7,891 nt of DNA from Promethearchaeota archaeon (GCA_014729315.1 WJKD01000306.1:1-7891); one strand, 5' to 3'. Counted from the first letter of the stretch, positions 1 to 7,275 are shown. A program made the numbers and translations. The notes: generated by a model from the letters alone, not told the origin.

Positions 1-504
1 ACTATAATTAGAGCAAAAGAAGATTTTTTAGATTTGAAAAACAGACTCCTAAAAGAGTTCACGCAAGAACTAACCAATGAAGTTAGAGAGCGTATCAAGA
101 AAAGTTACAAAAATTATCTTAGTTATTTGAAGAATTACATTGATAAACCTAACCTCATTAATGGAAATATCGCTGATTTAACAATAATTCTAAATTCTAA
201 AGACTACGATTATCTTTCAAAAAATAAAGACGAATGCGATAAAATATTTGAAAAAAGCGTAAAAATAAAAGAATCAGATAATCAATTTATTGGGGGATTT
301 ATTCTTAAGCAAGCTGAAGACAACATTTCTTACGATTACACACTAAATAATCTAATAGATAAGAAATCAACAGTAATTCAAATTGAATTTTCAAAAATTA
401 TTAGCAACCAAAAGATTAAAGACATTGAAAAAAAATTTGAAGAATTTATAAATAATCAAAGAGAAAATATTGAGGGGTATTTAAGAGAATATGACCAAAT
501 CTGA
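1..504 (+). CDS. atpE: A-type ATP synthase subunit E, peripheral stalk (5' end outside window)
   Basis: Subunit E forms the peripheral (stator) stalk with subunit H/G and ties the A3B3 head to subunit I. The reading frame is open from base 1, giving 167 visible residues, so the gene is cut by the window edge. The in-frame TTG at 34 lies inside the protein and is not the start. The first part is charged and helical (AKEDFLDLKNRLLKEF). The typical globular C-terminal domain follows: a strand near ADLTIILNSKDYDYL, then GGFILK at visible residues 98-103 and DYTLNNLID at 112-120, matching the family pattern GGvvl..dg.i..dNTl..rl. After this point about 47 residues remain, roughly 30 more than usual, and they are highly charged. 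The stop overlaps the start of subunit A by 14 bp, which suggests translational coupling. The family call rests on the GG...NTL-like motif and the gene context; overall conservation is weak. Confidence 0.85.
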   Translation, partial: TIIRAKEDFLDLKNRLLKEFTQELTNEVRERIKKSYKNYLSYLKNYIDKPNLINGNIADLTIILNSKDYDYLSKNKDECDKIFEKSVKIKESDNQFIGGFILKQAEDNISYDYTLNNLIDKKSTVIQIEFSKIISNQKIKDIEKKFEEFINNQRENIEGYLREYDQI

Positions 505-2341
505 AACAGACTTGAACCAGGGGTATATCTCAGCCATCAATGGATCTTTAATCGAAGTAAAAGGATTGGAAAACGAGGTCAAGCTTCACGATCTAGTAAA
601 GATCTCAAATTTTAACATCTTAGGCGAGGTCATCCAAATATACAATGATTATGTCGTAGCTCAATGCTTCGAAAATACGACTAATTTGAGATTACGGGAA
701 AAAGTTACTAATCAAAAAGCACCTTTATCAATGGAATTAGCTCCTGGATTATTGTCCAACATATTCGACGGAATTTTAAGGCCATTAGATGTAGCGTTCA
801 AAAAGATCGAGAATGGAGGATTTTTGGAACGAGGAATCGAGATCAAATCGCTTTCTCGGACGAAAAAATGGCACTTTGTCCCAGAGAAAGAGGTTGGTGA
901 CAAAGTATCGAGCGGGGATATAATCGGAACAATTCAAGAAACAGATTTAATCGAACATCGCATTTTTATTCCTCCAAATAACTCGGGCGCGCTTTCTTTC
1001 ATAGCTGAAGAAGGAGACTACACGATTGTAGAAGACATTTACAAAATCAGAAATGATGATAATGATGAAAAAGCGTTTCAAATGCTTCAAAAGTGGCCGG
1101 TCATCAGAAATCGACCTTACAAAAGAAAATTTCGCCCCGAAGATCCTCTTATCACCGGTTTACGTGTTATTGATTTATTGTTTCCAGTTGCTAAAGGAGG
1201 CACAGTTGCAGTACCCGGTGGATTTGGGACTGGAAAAACTATTATCCAACAATCTCTGGCAAAGTGGTGCAAGGCTGATGTCATTGTATTTGTGGGGTGC
1301 GGAGAAAGAGGTAATGAGATTGCTGATATTCTAAAACAGTTTGCAGAGATCAAAGATCCTAAAACAAACCTTCCCTTATTGGAAAGAATCGTATTAATCG
1401 CCAATACTTCAAACATGCCAGTTTCGGCGAGAGAAGCCAGTATCTTCTCTGGAGTCACCATTGCGGAGTATTATCGAGATATGGGATACGATGTTGCTTT
1501 ACTTGCTGACAGTACTTCTCGCTGGGCAGAATCTTTAAGAGAAATTTCTGGTTTATTAGAAGAAATGCCTGCCGAGGAGGGATATCCTGCCTATCTTCCC
1601 TCTAAACTCTCGAGTTTTTATGAAAGAGCTGGGATCGTAGAATTATTAGGCTCTGAGAGCGGAGAGAAAAGGATGGGATCACTTACTATTATCGGATCCG
1701 TTTCTCCTCCTTCAGGGGATTTTAGTGAACCCGTGACATCAAACACGAAGCGGTTTGTTCAAGCTTTCTGGGCCTTAGATGCCGAATTAGCATATTCTAA
1801 GCATTATCCCGCAGTAAATTGGCGAGATTCTTATTCAAATTATCCAGAATACATTTCCGATTGGTGGTTTGAATGTGAAGATGAAGATACGGATTGGTCA
1901 GAACTGGAACTCGATTGGTTTGAGTGTAGAAATCAGTTTAACAACATCCTTTCAACTGAAAGCAACTTAAAAAATATAACCCAATTATTAGGAGAGGAGA
2001 ATTTACCCGAAGATCAACAACTCGTCCTATTTATTGCTAAAGTTATTAAAGATGGTTTTCTCATCCAAAACGCGTTCGACGAGATTGACTGTTATACTAG
2101 TCCTAAGAAGCTTTTAGGCCTTGCAAAGTTAATACTGTTATTTTACAACGAAGCAAAAAAATTGTTGAAACAGGGTATATTAATTGAAGATCTAAAGGAC
2201 CTAGACATCATTGACGAGATTTTAAGAGTTAAAAATTCCATACCAAATAACGAATTTGATCAGATACTCGACTTAAAGAGCAAACTTTTAGACGAATTAG
2301 ATTCCTTAAAATCGATGTTTGGGGTGTTGAAAAAAATATGA
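491..2341 (+). CDS. atpA: A-type ATP synthase catalytic subunit A
   Basis: Catalytic nucleotide-binding subunit of the A1 head (ATP synthesis or hydrolysis coupled to ion flow); 616 residues, slightly longer than the usual 580-600. In order: N-terminal beta barrel (about 10-75); the A-specific non-homologous bulge with GGFLERGI and W127-F129 (about 105-190); Walker A GGFGTGKT at 243-250; GCGERGNE at 269-276 with the catalytic glutamate E272; the Walker B region VALLADSTSRWAESLREISG from 335 with D340; EEGYPAYL at 362-369; SVSPPSGDFSEPVT at 403-416; and a C-terminal helical domain including FLIQNAFDEID (523-533). The P-loop differs from the archaeal consensus GPFGSGKT at two places (P to G244, S to T247). 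The ATG at 491 is chosen because GAGGGGT at 472-478 lies 12 nt upstream. The stop overlaps the subunit B start as ATGA. Confidence 0.97.
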   Translation: MTKSETDLNQGYISAINGSLIEVKGLENEVKLHDLVKISNFNILGEVIQIYNDYVVAQCFENTTNLRLREKVTNQKAPLSMELAPGLLSNIFDGILRPLDVAFKKIENGGFLERGIEIKSLSRTKKWHFVPEKEVGDKVSSGDIIGTIQETDLIEHRIFIPPNNSGALSFIAEEGDYTIVEDIYKIRNDDNDEKAFQMLQKWPVIRNRPYKRKFRPEDPLITGLRVIDLLFPVAKGGTVAVPGGFGTGKTIIQQSLAKWCKADVIVFVGCGERGNEIADILKQFAEIKDPKTNLPLLERIVLIANTSNMPVSAREASIFSGVTIAEYYRDMGYDVALLADSTSRWAESLREISGLLEEMPAEEGYPAYLPSKLSSFYERAGIVELLGSESGEKRMGSLTIIGSVSPPSGDFSEPVTSNTKRFVQAFWALDAELAYSKHYPAVNWRDSYSNYPEYISDWWFECEDEDTDWSELELDWFECRNQFNNILSTESNLKNITQLLGEENLPEDQQLVLFIAKVIKDGFLIQNAFDEIDCYTSPKKLLGLAKLILLFYNEAKKLLKQGILIEDLKDLDIIDEILRVKNSIPNNEFDQILDLKSKLLDELDSLKSMFGVLKKI

Positions 2342-3729
2342 GCGTTATTTATAGAAAAATTCAGCAAATTGTTGGTCCGCTGGTGTTTGTAAAAAACGAG
2401 CATAATGTACAATATGGTGAAATCGTCAAGATTGTAAGTAATAATGGAGAAACTCGAACTGGTCAAGTAGTGAAGATGGATCAAAAAATAATTGTAATAG
2501 AAGTCTTTGAAGATACAACCGGACTCTCTACTTTAAATTCTAAGGTTATATTTACCGACGACTCGTTTAAAATCAAATTATCCAAGGACATGTTAGGAAG
2601 AACATTTAATTCGCTGGGCAAACCAATTGATATATCTACAAAAAAGATTCTTGAAGCTGATGTCATTACCAACGACGAGAGAGATGTGAATGGGGCCCCG
2701 ATCAACCCATTTGCTCGTGAATATCCTTCAGATATAATTCAAACGGGGATTAAAGTAATTGATGGGCTGTTTACTTTAATTCGAGGTCAAAAATTACCCA
2801 TATTCAGCGGTCAGGGAATGCCTCATAATAAGCTTGCGGCTCAAATCGTGACTCAAGCAAAATTATTAACTGAGGAGCCTTTTTTGGTAATATTTTGCGG
2901 AATAGGGATTATTCGAGACGAAGTGATCTATTTTCTTAATAGGTTTAAGGAAAGCGGAAATATTCAAAACATAATATCTTTTATTAATTTCGCTGATGAT
3001 CCTATCATGGAAAGGATTTTAATCCCTCGAGTGGCACTCACTACAGCCGAATATTTTGCCTTTGAAAAAGATATGCACGTTCTTATTGTGCTTATCGATA
3101 TGACTAATTATGCTGAAGCCTTAAGGGAATTAAGTTCTGCAAAGGAAGAAATCCCTAGTCGTAAGGGATATCCGGGATATTTGTATTCTGATTTTGCTTC
3201 TCTTTACGAAAGAACGGGAAAAATTAAAGGAAAGAATGGATCGATAACTCAAATTCCTATTCTTACGATGCCAAACGATGATATTTCTCATCCTATACCC
3301 GATACAACTGCGTACATTACTGAAGGTCAGCTAGTTCTTAATCGAGAATTACATAAAAAAGGAATTTATCCTCCCCTTGAGATTTTAGCGTCGATTTCGA
3401 GATTAATGAAAGATGCTATTGGTGAAGGCACTACGCGGGAAGATCACGCAGAAATAAGCTCCCAAATCTTATCATCTTACTCAAACTCATTAGAAGTTAG
3501 AGATCTCATTTCAATTGTGGGAGAAGAAGGATTAAGCAGTCAACAAAAAGCTTTAATTGATTTTGGTGAGGAAATTGAAAACACTTTTATCAATCAAGAC
3601 TTAAAGGAGGATTGTAATTTTGAAGAAACTTTTAACATAGCATGGGAAGTTCTTTCCAGACTTTCTCGAAACCAACTTGTTCGAATCAAACAGAAATACA
3701 TCAATAAATATTACGTAGAAGGTGTGTAG
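2338..3729 (+). CDS. atpB: A-type ATP synthase subunit B, non-catalytic nucleotide-binding
   Basis: Alternates with subunit A in the hexameric head; its nucleotide site is regulatory and it supplies the arginine finger to the catalytic interface. 463 residues, the normal length. Family blocks run in order: NDERDVNGAPINPFARE (112-128), IDGLFTLIRGQKLPIFSGQGMPHNKLAAQ (from 141, the degenerate P-loop region without Walker A, as is normal for B), FADDPIMERILIPRVALTTAEY (from 218), DMTNYAEALREL (254-265), KGYPGYLYSDFASLYER (276-292), SITQIPILTMPNDDISHPIPD (from 302) and ITEGQ (327-331). The arginine finger is R355 in LASISRL. The start at 2338 overlaps the subunit A stop by 4 bp, and GGGGTG (2321-2326) lies 11 nt upstream. 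It ends in TAG, which is in the same frame as the following subunit D. Confidence 0.97.
   Translation: MSVIYRKIQQIVGPLVFVKNEHNVQYGEIVKIVSNNGETRTGQVVKMDQKIIVIEVFEDTTGLSTLNSKVIFTDDSFKIKLSKDMLGRTFNSLGKPIDISTKKILEADVITNDERDVNGAPINPFAREYPSDIIQTGIKVIDGLFTLIRGQKLPIFSGQGMPHNKLAAQIVTQAKLLTEEPFLVIFCGIGIIRDEVIYFLNRFKESGNIQNIISFINFADDPIMERILIPRVALTTAEYFAFEKDMHVLIVLIDMTNYAEALRELSSAKEEIPSRKGYPGYLYSDFASLYERTGKIKGKNGSITQIPILTMPNDDISHPIPDTTAYITEGQLVLNRELHKKGIYPPLEILASISRLMKDAIGEGTTREDHAEISSQILSSYSNSLEVRDLISIVGEEGLSSQQKALIDFGEEIENTFINQDLKEDCNFEETFNIAWEVLSRLSRNQLVRIKQKYINKYYVEGV
3720..3724 (+). promoter_or_regulatory. Ribosome binding site for subunit D (decides its ATT start)
   Basis: AGGTG lies inside the last codons of subunit B and is complementary to the anti-Shine-Dalgarno core of archaeal 16S rRNA (AGGAGGTGA pattern). 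It ends 8 nt before the ATT at 3733, an ideal distance. No similar purine-rich site precedes the TTG at 3778, whose upstream bases are mostly A, T and C. The same GGTG core serves subunit B, so the operon does use such sites. Confidence 0.65.
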
Positions 3730-3732
3730 CGT

Positions 3733-4380
3733 ATTAGTTTTAAACGACTTAAACCAACCAAAACAAATATAATTGCGTTGGAAAAACGATTAAAATTCGC
3801 TCGCAAAGGTCAAAATTTTTTGGAATACAAACGGGAGCAGTTAATATTCCAAATAAAGAAAACTTGGGAGGATTTTTTAATCCAGAGAAAAAAATTTCTC
3901 GATCTTTACCGAAAATCGTTGCTTAAACTAACTAAGGCGTATAAAAAAATGGGAAAAAGGGATTTCTCTATTATTAGTAAGCTAAGTACGATTCAATACG
4001 AACCAGAATTTAGCGTCAAGTATGTCAAGAAAATTGGAAACGTGTTTTCGCAAATAGATTACCAATTGCTACAGAGTAAAAAACTCCCGCCCTATAGTTT
4101 TGAATTTACGAGCACTGAACTCGATGATTTGATCGAATTGTTGAAAGAATTCTTCGAAAATTTGATTCTTCTCGCTGAAAGAGAAGATATATTATTAAAG
4201 TATGCAATGAATTTTAAAAGGCTCAATCGTAGATTAAATGGATTAAAAAATAAATTTATTCCCGATTTACAGTCAGAAATTAAAAAATTGAAAGGAATGT
4301 TGGAAGAAATGGAAAGAGAAAATTTCGTGCGATTGAAAAAAGTTAAAGATCTAATTAATAAGAAACAGGAAATCTCTTAA
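3733..4380 (+). CDS. atpD: A-type ATP synthase subunit D, central rotor shaft (probable ATT start)
   Basis: Subunit D forms the long coiled-coil axle inside the A3B3 head and couples rotation to catalysis. From ATT 3733 it has 215 residues, the usual length of about 210. The N-terminal helix reads MSFKRLKPTKTN and continues with LEKRLKFARKGQNFLEYKREQL, matching the family pattern PT[RK]..L..L...L..A.rG..lLk.Kr..L. The C-terminal helix carries NRRLNGLKNKFIPDL (165-179) and EMERENFVRLKKVK (about 192-205), both typical. The first ATG/GTG/TTG in frame is TTG at 3778, but starting there would remove KPTK and the first turns of the helix, and it has no ribosome binding site. ATT is the only start-like codon between the in-frame TAG that ends B (3727-3729) and the KPT motif, and AGGTG is well placed before it. 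Identity as subunit D is secure; the ATT start is an inference from homology and the ribosome binding site. Confidence 0.93.
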   Translation: MSFKRLKPTKTNIIALEKRLKFARKGQNFLEYKREQLIFQIKKTWEDFLIQRKKFLDLYRKSLLKLTKAYKKMGKRDFSIISKLSTIQYEPEFSVKYVKKIGNVFSQIDYQLLQSKKLPPYSFEFTSTELDDLIELLKEFFENLILLAEREDILLKYAMNFKRLNRRLNGLKNKFIPDLQSEIKKLKGMLEEMERENFVRLKKVKDLINKKQEIS

Positions 4381-4384
4381 GAGT

Positions 4385-6634
4385 GTGAAGATTATGAAGA
4401 AAAGTATTAGTAGCGACATGTCTTTATTTAGTGTTTCAATCTATCAAGATTACAAAGATAATTTATTAAATCATTTATCACGAATTAATACCGTTCATAT
4501 TAAAACAAAGTCTAAAGAAAAATCAGAAATTAAGGAAAAATCCGAAGAAGAGAGTACCTTAATCAAGAAAATCAAGAAATTACGCGAGAATAATGAAGCG
4601 TTGTTTAAGAAATTAAACCTAAGCGAATCGATATTCAAAGAACTAAAGATTAAAAAAAAAGAACGATTTGAAGCAAAAGATTTACAAGAGTTAATAAACC
4701 GGACATTAGAGGAAATCAATTTCTATGCTAATCGAATCAACGAATTAGAGAGATATATCTCTAGAGCTACGTTGGAGCTGGAAAATATTAAATTAATTAA
4801 CGATTGTTATAGATTCTTGGAAAAATACAATTTAAATCGATTTATTCTTACCTATTTTAAAGAGCTGAGATTTCGAGTGTACACTACATTTTCTAAAAAT
4901 TTACCCAATTTAGAAAATCTGCTAGACATTTCCGCATTTCCCAATGTCCATCAAGTCGAAAATATTTCTGAAGATAGGGTTGTATTTTTTATTATTTATC
5001 CAAAAGTGAAAGAAGACGACCTTCAAGAAAGAATAAAACTGATACATGCTGAAGAAGTCCAAATATTGAAGAAATATCTAACTTACGATAAAATAAATTT
5101 TGAAAGAATTAACAAAGAAATTGGTTTTTTAGAAAACACTCTTTCTAAATATCATAAGGAAATCTCTCGGATCAGACAAGAAAATCTTCTGAAATTCGCA
5201 GCAATTAATGAAGTAATTGAAAATATCGAAGATTGGTTTTTTGCTGAAAGGCAGTTCGAAGAAATAGGTTCAAATCGGCTAAAAATCAAGTTTTATGTCC
5301 CTTCAAATCGAAAGGATACCGTTAGAAATGGATTGATAAAAGAATTCAGAGATAAAATAACTATTGACATCTTAGATATCTCAAAGAAAACCGCAATTAG
5401 CGAACAAGAATCTTTACCTGAGAAAGCAAAAGAAAGGGCGGGAGTATCGGAAGAGAAAAATGATTTACGAGAGGATACCCCTACCGTAATGAAAAATCCA
5501 TTTTTTATTAGACCTTTCGAAACGATCACAAGATTATATGGTACTCCCTCCTATTCGGAAATCGATCCGACGCCTTTTCTTGCGATCACTTTTCCATTAA
5601 TATTTGGTCTCATGTTTGGAGATATCGGACACGGAATTTGTTTGATTATTGCTGGTCTTATTGGCGCGTTTATTTTTAGAAAACGCAAGGGAAGTATCTA
5701 TAATATGTCTTGGATTATCTTTTATTGCGGCTGGGGAGCTGTAATAGGGGGCTTTCTTTACGGAGAGTTTTTTGGAACTGAGGAACTTAATCTCATTTTC
5801 TATAGCGTAGAACTCAATCCCGTAAGAATATTCGAGATCACCCTTCATAACCCATTAGAGAATATTATTACTGTTTTTTACTTTGCAATATTAGTTGGGG
5901 TTTTCCACATCTGTTTAGGATGGTTTATCCAATTTTTGAATTATTGGCGTCAAAAGAGGAAATATTTAGCCTTATCCGATTCTCTACTAAAGATCTTACT
6001 CTTAGTCGGAGGGACAGTTTTGATTTTTGTATTTGGTTTGAATTTTGAGTCTTGGTTCACCTTTCCTTATCCTATATTATTTCCATTAGTGCCAGGTTTG
6101 TTATTGCTAATCACGAAACCATTAGGTAAATTATTGAATATTTCCTATCTTGACGAAGAATCCTATGGAGACCTAATAGGGGAGGGTTCAATAGAAACCT
6201 TTGAAACTGCTTTATCCGTAATGAGCAATGTTGCCTCTTATGTAAGAGTATTAGCGCTAGCACTTGCTCATATTGCATTAATGATTTCTATTCAAGCAAT
6301 GATTGGATTAATTAGAGGAGAAGGAATACTATTTCAAATCCTAATCGTTATTGGGTTAATTTTCGGTAACATGATCGTGATTTTACTAGAAGGATTATTA
6401 GTATTTTTAAACACGATTCGACTTCACTTTTATGAATTCTTTTTCAAATTTTATCAAGGTTCGGGAACTGAATTCTTTCCCTTCTATCTAGATAATAATT
6501 ATTCCGAAATTATATTTAGAGCTGATATAGAGAAGGACATCATCTCGGAGGAAATAGAGAAAGAAATAAGCATTAAACTCGCCAAAGAGAATATAGATAG
6601 AGCGGTATCCTATATTTCCGACAAATATTTATAA
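4385..6634 (+). CDS. atpI: A-type ATP synthase membrane subunit I (V-ATPase subunit a homologue)
   Basis: Membrane stator subunit that carries the two ion half-channels next to the rotor ring and binds the peripheral stalks. 749 residues, between typical archaeal I (about 650-700) and eukaryotic a (over 800). The N-terminal half is cytosolic with coiled coils (about 55-135 and 236-268). A charged linker (about 335-368) leads into PTVMKNPFFIRPFETITRLYGTP and the membrane domain from about 395 (FGLMFGDIGHG at 407-417), with about eight membrane segments to 688. The channel arginines are visible: R621 in SYVRVLALALAH and R679 in FLNTIRLHFYEF, equivalent to yeast Vph1 R735 and R799; E669 precedes the second. 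The ending FYQGSGTEFFPF is typical. The start is uncertain: GTG 4385 has AGGA 12-15 nt upstream, ATG 4394 lies 3 codons later, and ATG 4418 (M12 in SDMSLF) is also possible. It follows D by 4 bp. Confidence 0.95.
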   Translation: MKIMKKSISSDMSLFSVSIYQDYKDNLLNHLSRINTVHIKTKSKEKSEIKEKSEEESTLIKKIKKLRENNEALFKKLNLSESIFKELKIKKKERFEAKDLQELINRTLEEINFYANRINELERYISRATLELENIKLINDCYRFLEKYNLNRFILTYFKELRFRVYTTFSKNLPNLENLLDISAFPNVHQVENISEDRVVFFIIYPKVKEDDLQERIKLIHAEEVQILKKYLTYDKINFERINKEIGFLENTLSKYHKEISRIRQENLLKFAAINEVIENIEDWFFAERQFEEIGSNRLKIKFYVPSNRKDTVRNGLIKEFRDKITIDILDISKKTAISEQESLPEKAKERAGVSEEKNDLREDTPTVMKNPFFIRPFETITRLYGTPSYSEIDPTPFLAITFPLIFGLMFGDIGHGICLIIAGLIGAFIFRKRKGSIYNMSWIIFYCGWGAVIGGFLYGEFFGTEELNLIFYSVELNPVRIFEITLHNPLENIITVFYFAILVGVFHICLGWFIQFLNYWRQKRKYLALSDSLLKILLLVGGTVLIFVFGLNFESWFTFPYPILFPLVPGLLLLITKPLGKLLNISYLDEESYGDLIGEGSIETFETALSVMSNVASYVRVLALALAHIALMISIQAMIGLIRGEGILFQILIVIGLIFGNMIVILLEGLLVFLNTIRLHFYEFFFKFYQGSGTEFFPFYLDNNYSEIIFRADIEKDIISEEIEKEISIKLAKENIDRAVSYISDKYL

Positions 6635-6701
6635 TCTTTATCGGGTATAAATTCAAGATTTAATTATAATTATTCTGAAACCATTAAGAAAATAAATTAA
6701 G
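6635..6701 (+). promoter_or_regulatory. Spacer with candidate TATA elements upstream of the zinc-ribbon gene
   Basis: This 67-bp AT-rich gap contains GGGTATAAA (6643-6651) and the perfect 12-bp palindrome TAATTATAATTA (6661-6672). Either could be a TATA box. From the second, transcription would begin about 12 nt before the ATG at 6702, almost leaderless, which fits the lack of a Shine-Dalgarno site there. No U-tract terminator for the ATPase operon is visible, so read-through from subunit I is equally possible. The promoter assignment is an inference from composition and spacing only. Confidence 0.4.
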
Positions 6702-7148
6702 ATGAATAAAGCTGAACCAAGTTCTTCAAAGAAAAGAAATGTTTTATTGCTAATTTCTAAGCTAATTGGGTTGATTGCATATGGATTCTTATTATTTTTT
6801 ATATACCTCCTTTTAATGGAATTTGAGACGAATCTTTTCATCGTCCTTTTAATTCTTTCATTTGTTAGTCTCATCTTTATTGGACCATTCCTAAAACAGA
6901 GACATAAAAAACGCTTATATGCCCGTATCTTTCCAGATAAAAAGAAAAAATTGAAGGAAAAATACGAAAGTAAAAGAAATAAATATGCGTTTTCTAAACA
7001 AACCGAGTCAAAGATTCGGGATGTTGAGAAAATCGACCTCAACTTTAAATATCGCAAACCATTGATTAAAAAATGCAATAAGTGCGGGATGATCGTCCCG
7101 GGATTCAGTAAAAAGTGCCCAAAATGCGGGGAACCCGTGCTAGATTAA
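6702..7148 (+). CDS. Small membrane protein with C-terminal zinc ribbon, function unknown
   Basis: 148 residues, not recognised as a named family. Two hydrophobic membrane segments (about 14-38 and 44-64) are separated by a short acidic loop (MEFETN). A strongly basic stretch follows (65-95, for example KQRHKK and KKKKLKEKYESKRNK), which by the positive-inside rule places the C-terminus in the cytoplasm. The tail carries a zinc ribbon, CNKCG at 125-129 and CPKCG at 139-143, with ligands C125, C128, C139 and C142. The start is bounded by an in-frame TAA at 6693-6695; no clear ribosome binding site precedes it. It lies 67 bp after subunit I on the same strand, so it may be co-transcribed, but no component of A-type ATP synthases looks like this. 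A zinc-ribbon membrane anchor could recruit a cytosolic or nucleic-acid partner; that is speculation. The coding status is well supported by the intact motif. Confidence 0.8.
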   Translation: MNKAEPSSSKKRNVLLLISKLIGLIAYGFLLFFIYLLLMEFETNLFIVLLILSFVSLIFIGPFLKQRHKKRLYARIFPDKKKKLKEKYESKRNKYAFSKQTESKIRDVEKIDLNFKYRKPLIKKCNKCGMIVPGFSKKCPKCGEPVLD

Positions 7149-7159
7149 TATTTAATCTA
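7141..7159 (+). repeat. Perfect 8-bp inverted repeat across the stop codon of the zinc-ribbon gene
   Basis: TAGATTAA (7141-7148) and TTAATCTA (7152-7159) are exact reverse complements with only 3 bases between them, and the left arm includes the TAA stop. The stem is AT-rich and followed by AAAAAGC, not a U-tract, so it is not a classical terminator on the + strand. It could cap the 3' end of the mRNA. The structure is visible; the role is unknown. Confidence 0.5.
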
Positions 7160-7275
7160 AAAAGCTTATAAAATCTCCCCCAAGATTGTGATATTACTTT
7201 GCTTGCGTGAAATTAGCTTAAGCAGCAAAAATGATTATTAAAAATTCCCACTTTTCTACAAAATCTTCCGTTCGC
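7149..7275. other. Convergent intergenic spacer with small hairpins
   Basis: This non-coding spacer lies between two genes that point at each other. Besides the repeat at the stop codon it holds two further potential stem-loops: AATCT (7172-7176) with AGATT (7183-7187) around a C-rich loop, and TTTGCT plus GC (7198-7206, one bulged T) with GCAGCAAA (7222-7229). The latter contains the palindrome GCTTAAGC (7216-7223). No RNA gene is recognised. The spacer must contain the 3' ends of both transcripts. Confidence 0.4.
7227..7244 (-). terminator. Possible U-tract terminator of the - strand small gene
   Basis: Read on the - strand, two runs of five T (7244-7240 and 7231-7227) lie 32-49 nt past the TAA stop of the small gene. 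Archaeal RNA polymerase terminates at such U-tracts without needing a hairpin. The runs are short and the region is AT-rich, so chance occurrence is possible. Confidence 0.35.

Noticed and set aside
34..504. Subunit E starting at TTG 34
   Set aside because: The frame is open to base 1 with typical E-like helical residues (RAKEDFLDL), so the TTG is an internal leucine codon of a gene cut by the window edge.
1053..1334. 93-residue open frame on the + strand inside subunit A
   Set aside because: It is out of frame with well-conserved A subunit sequence and has no motif of its own.
1117..1461. 114-residue open frame on the - strand inside subunit A
   Set aside because: It lies entirely opposite the conserved P-loop region of atpA and has no recognisable motif; an overlap shadow.
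3778..4380. Subunit D starting at TTG 3778
   Set aside because: It would drop the conserved KPTK motif and the first helix turns, and no ribosome binding site precedes it.
6653..7078. 141-residue open frame on the - strand opposite the zinc-ribbon gene
   Set aside because: The + strand product has an intact zinc ribbon and membrane segments; the - strand product has low-complexity F/L/S/R content typical of an antisense shadow.
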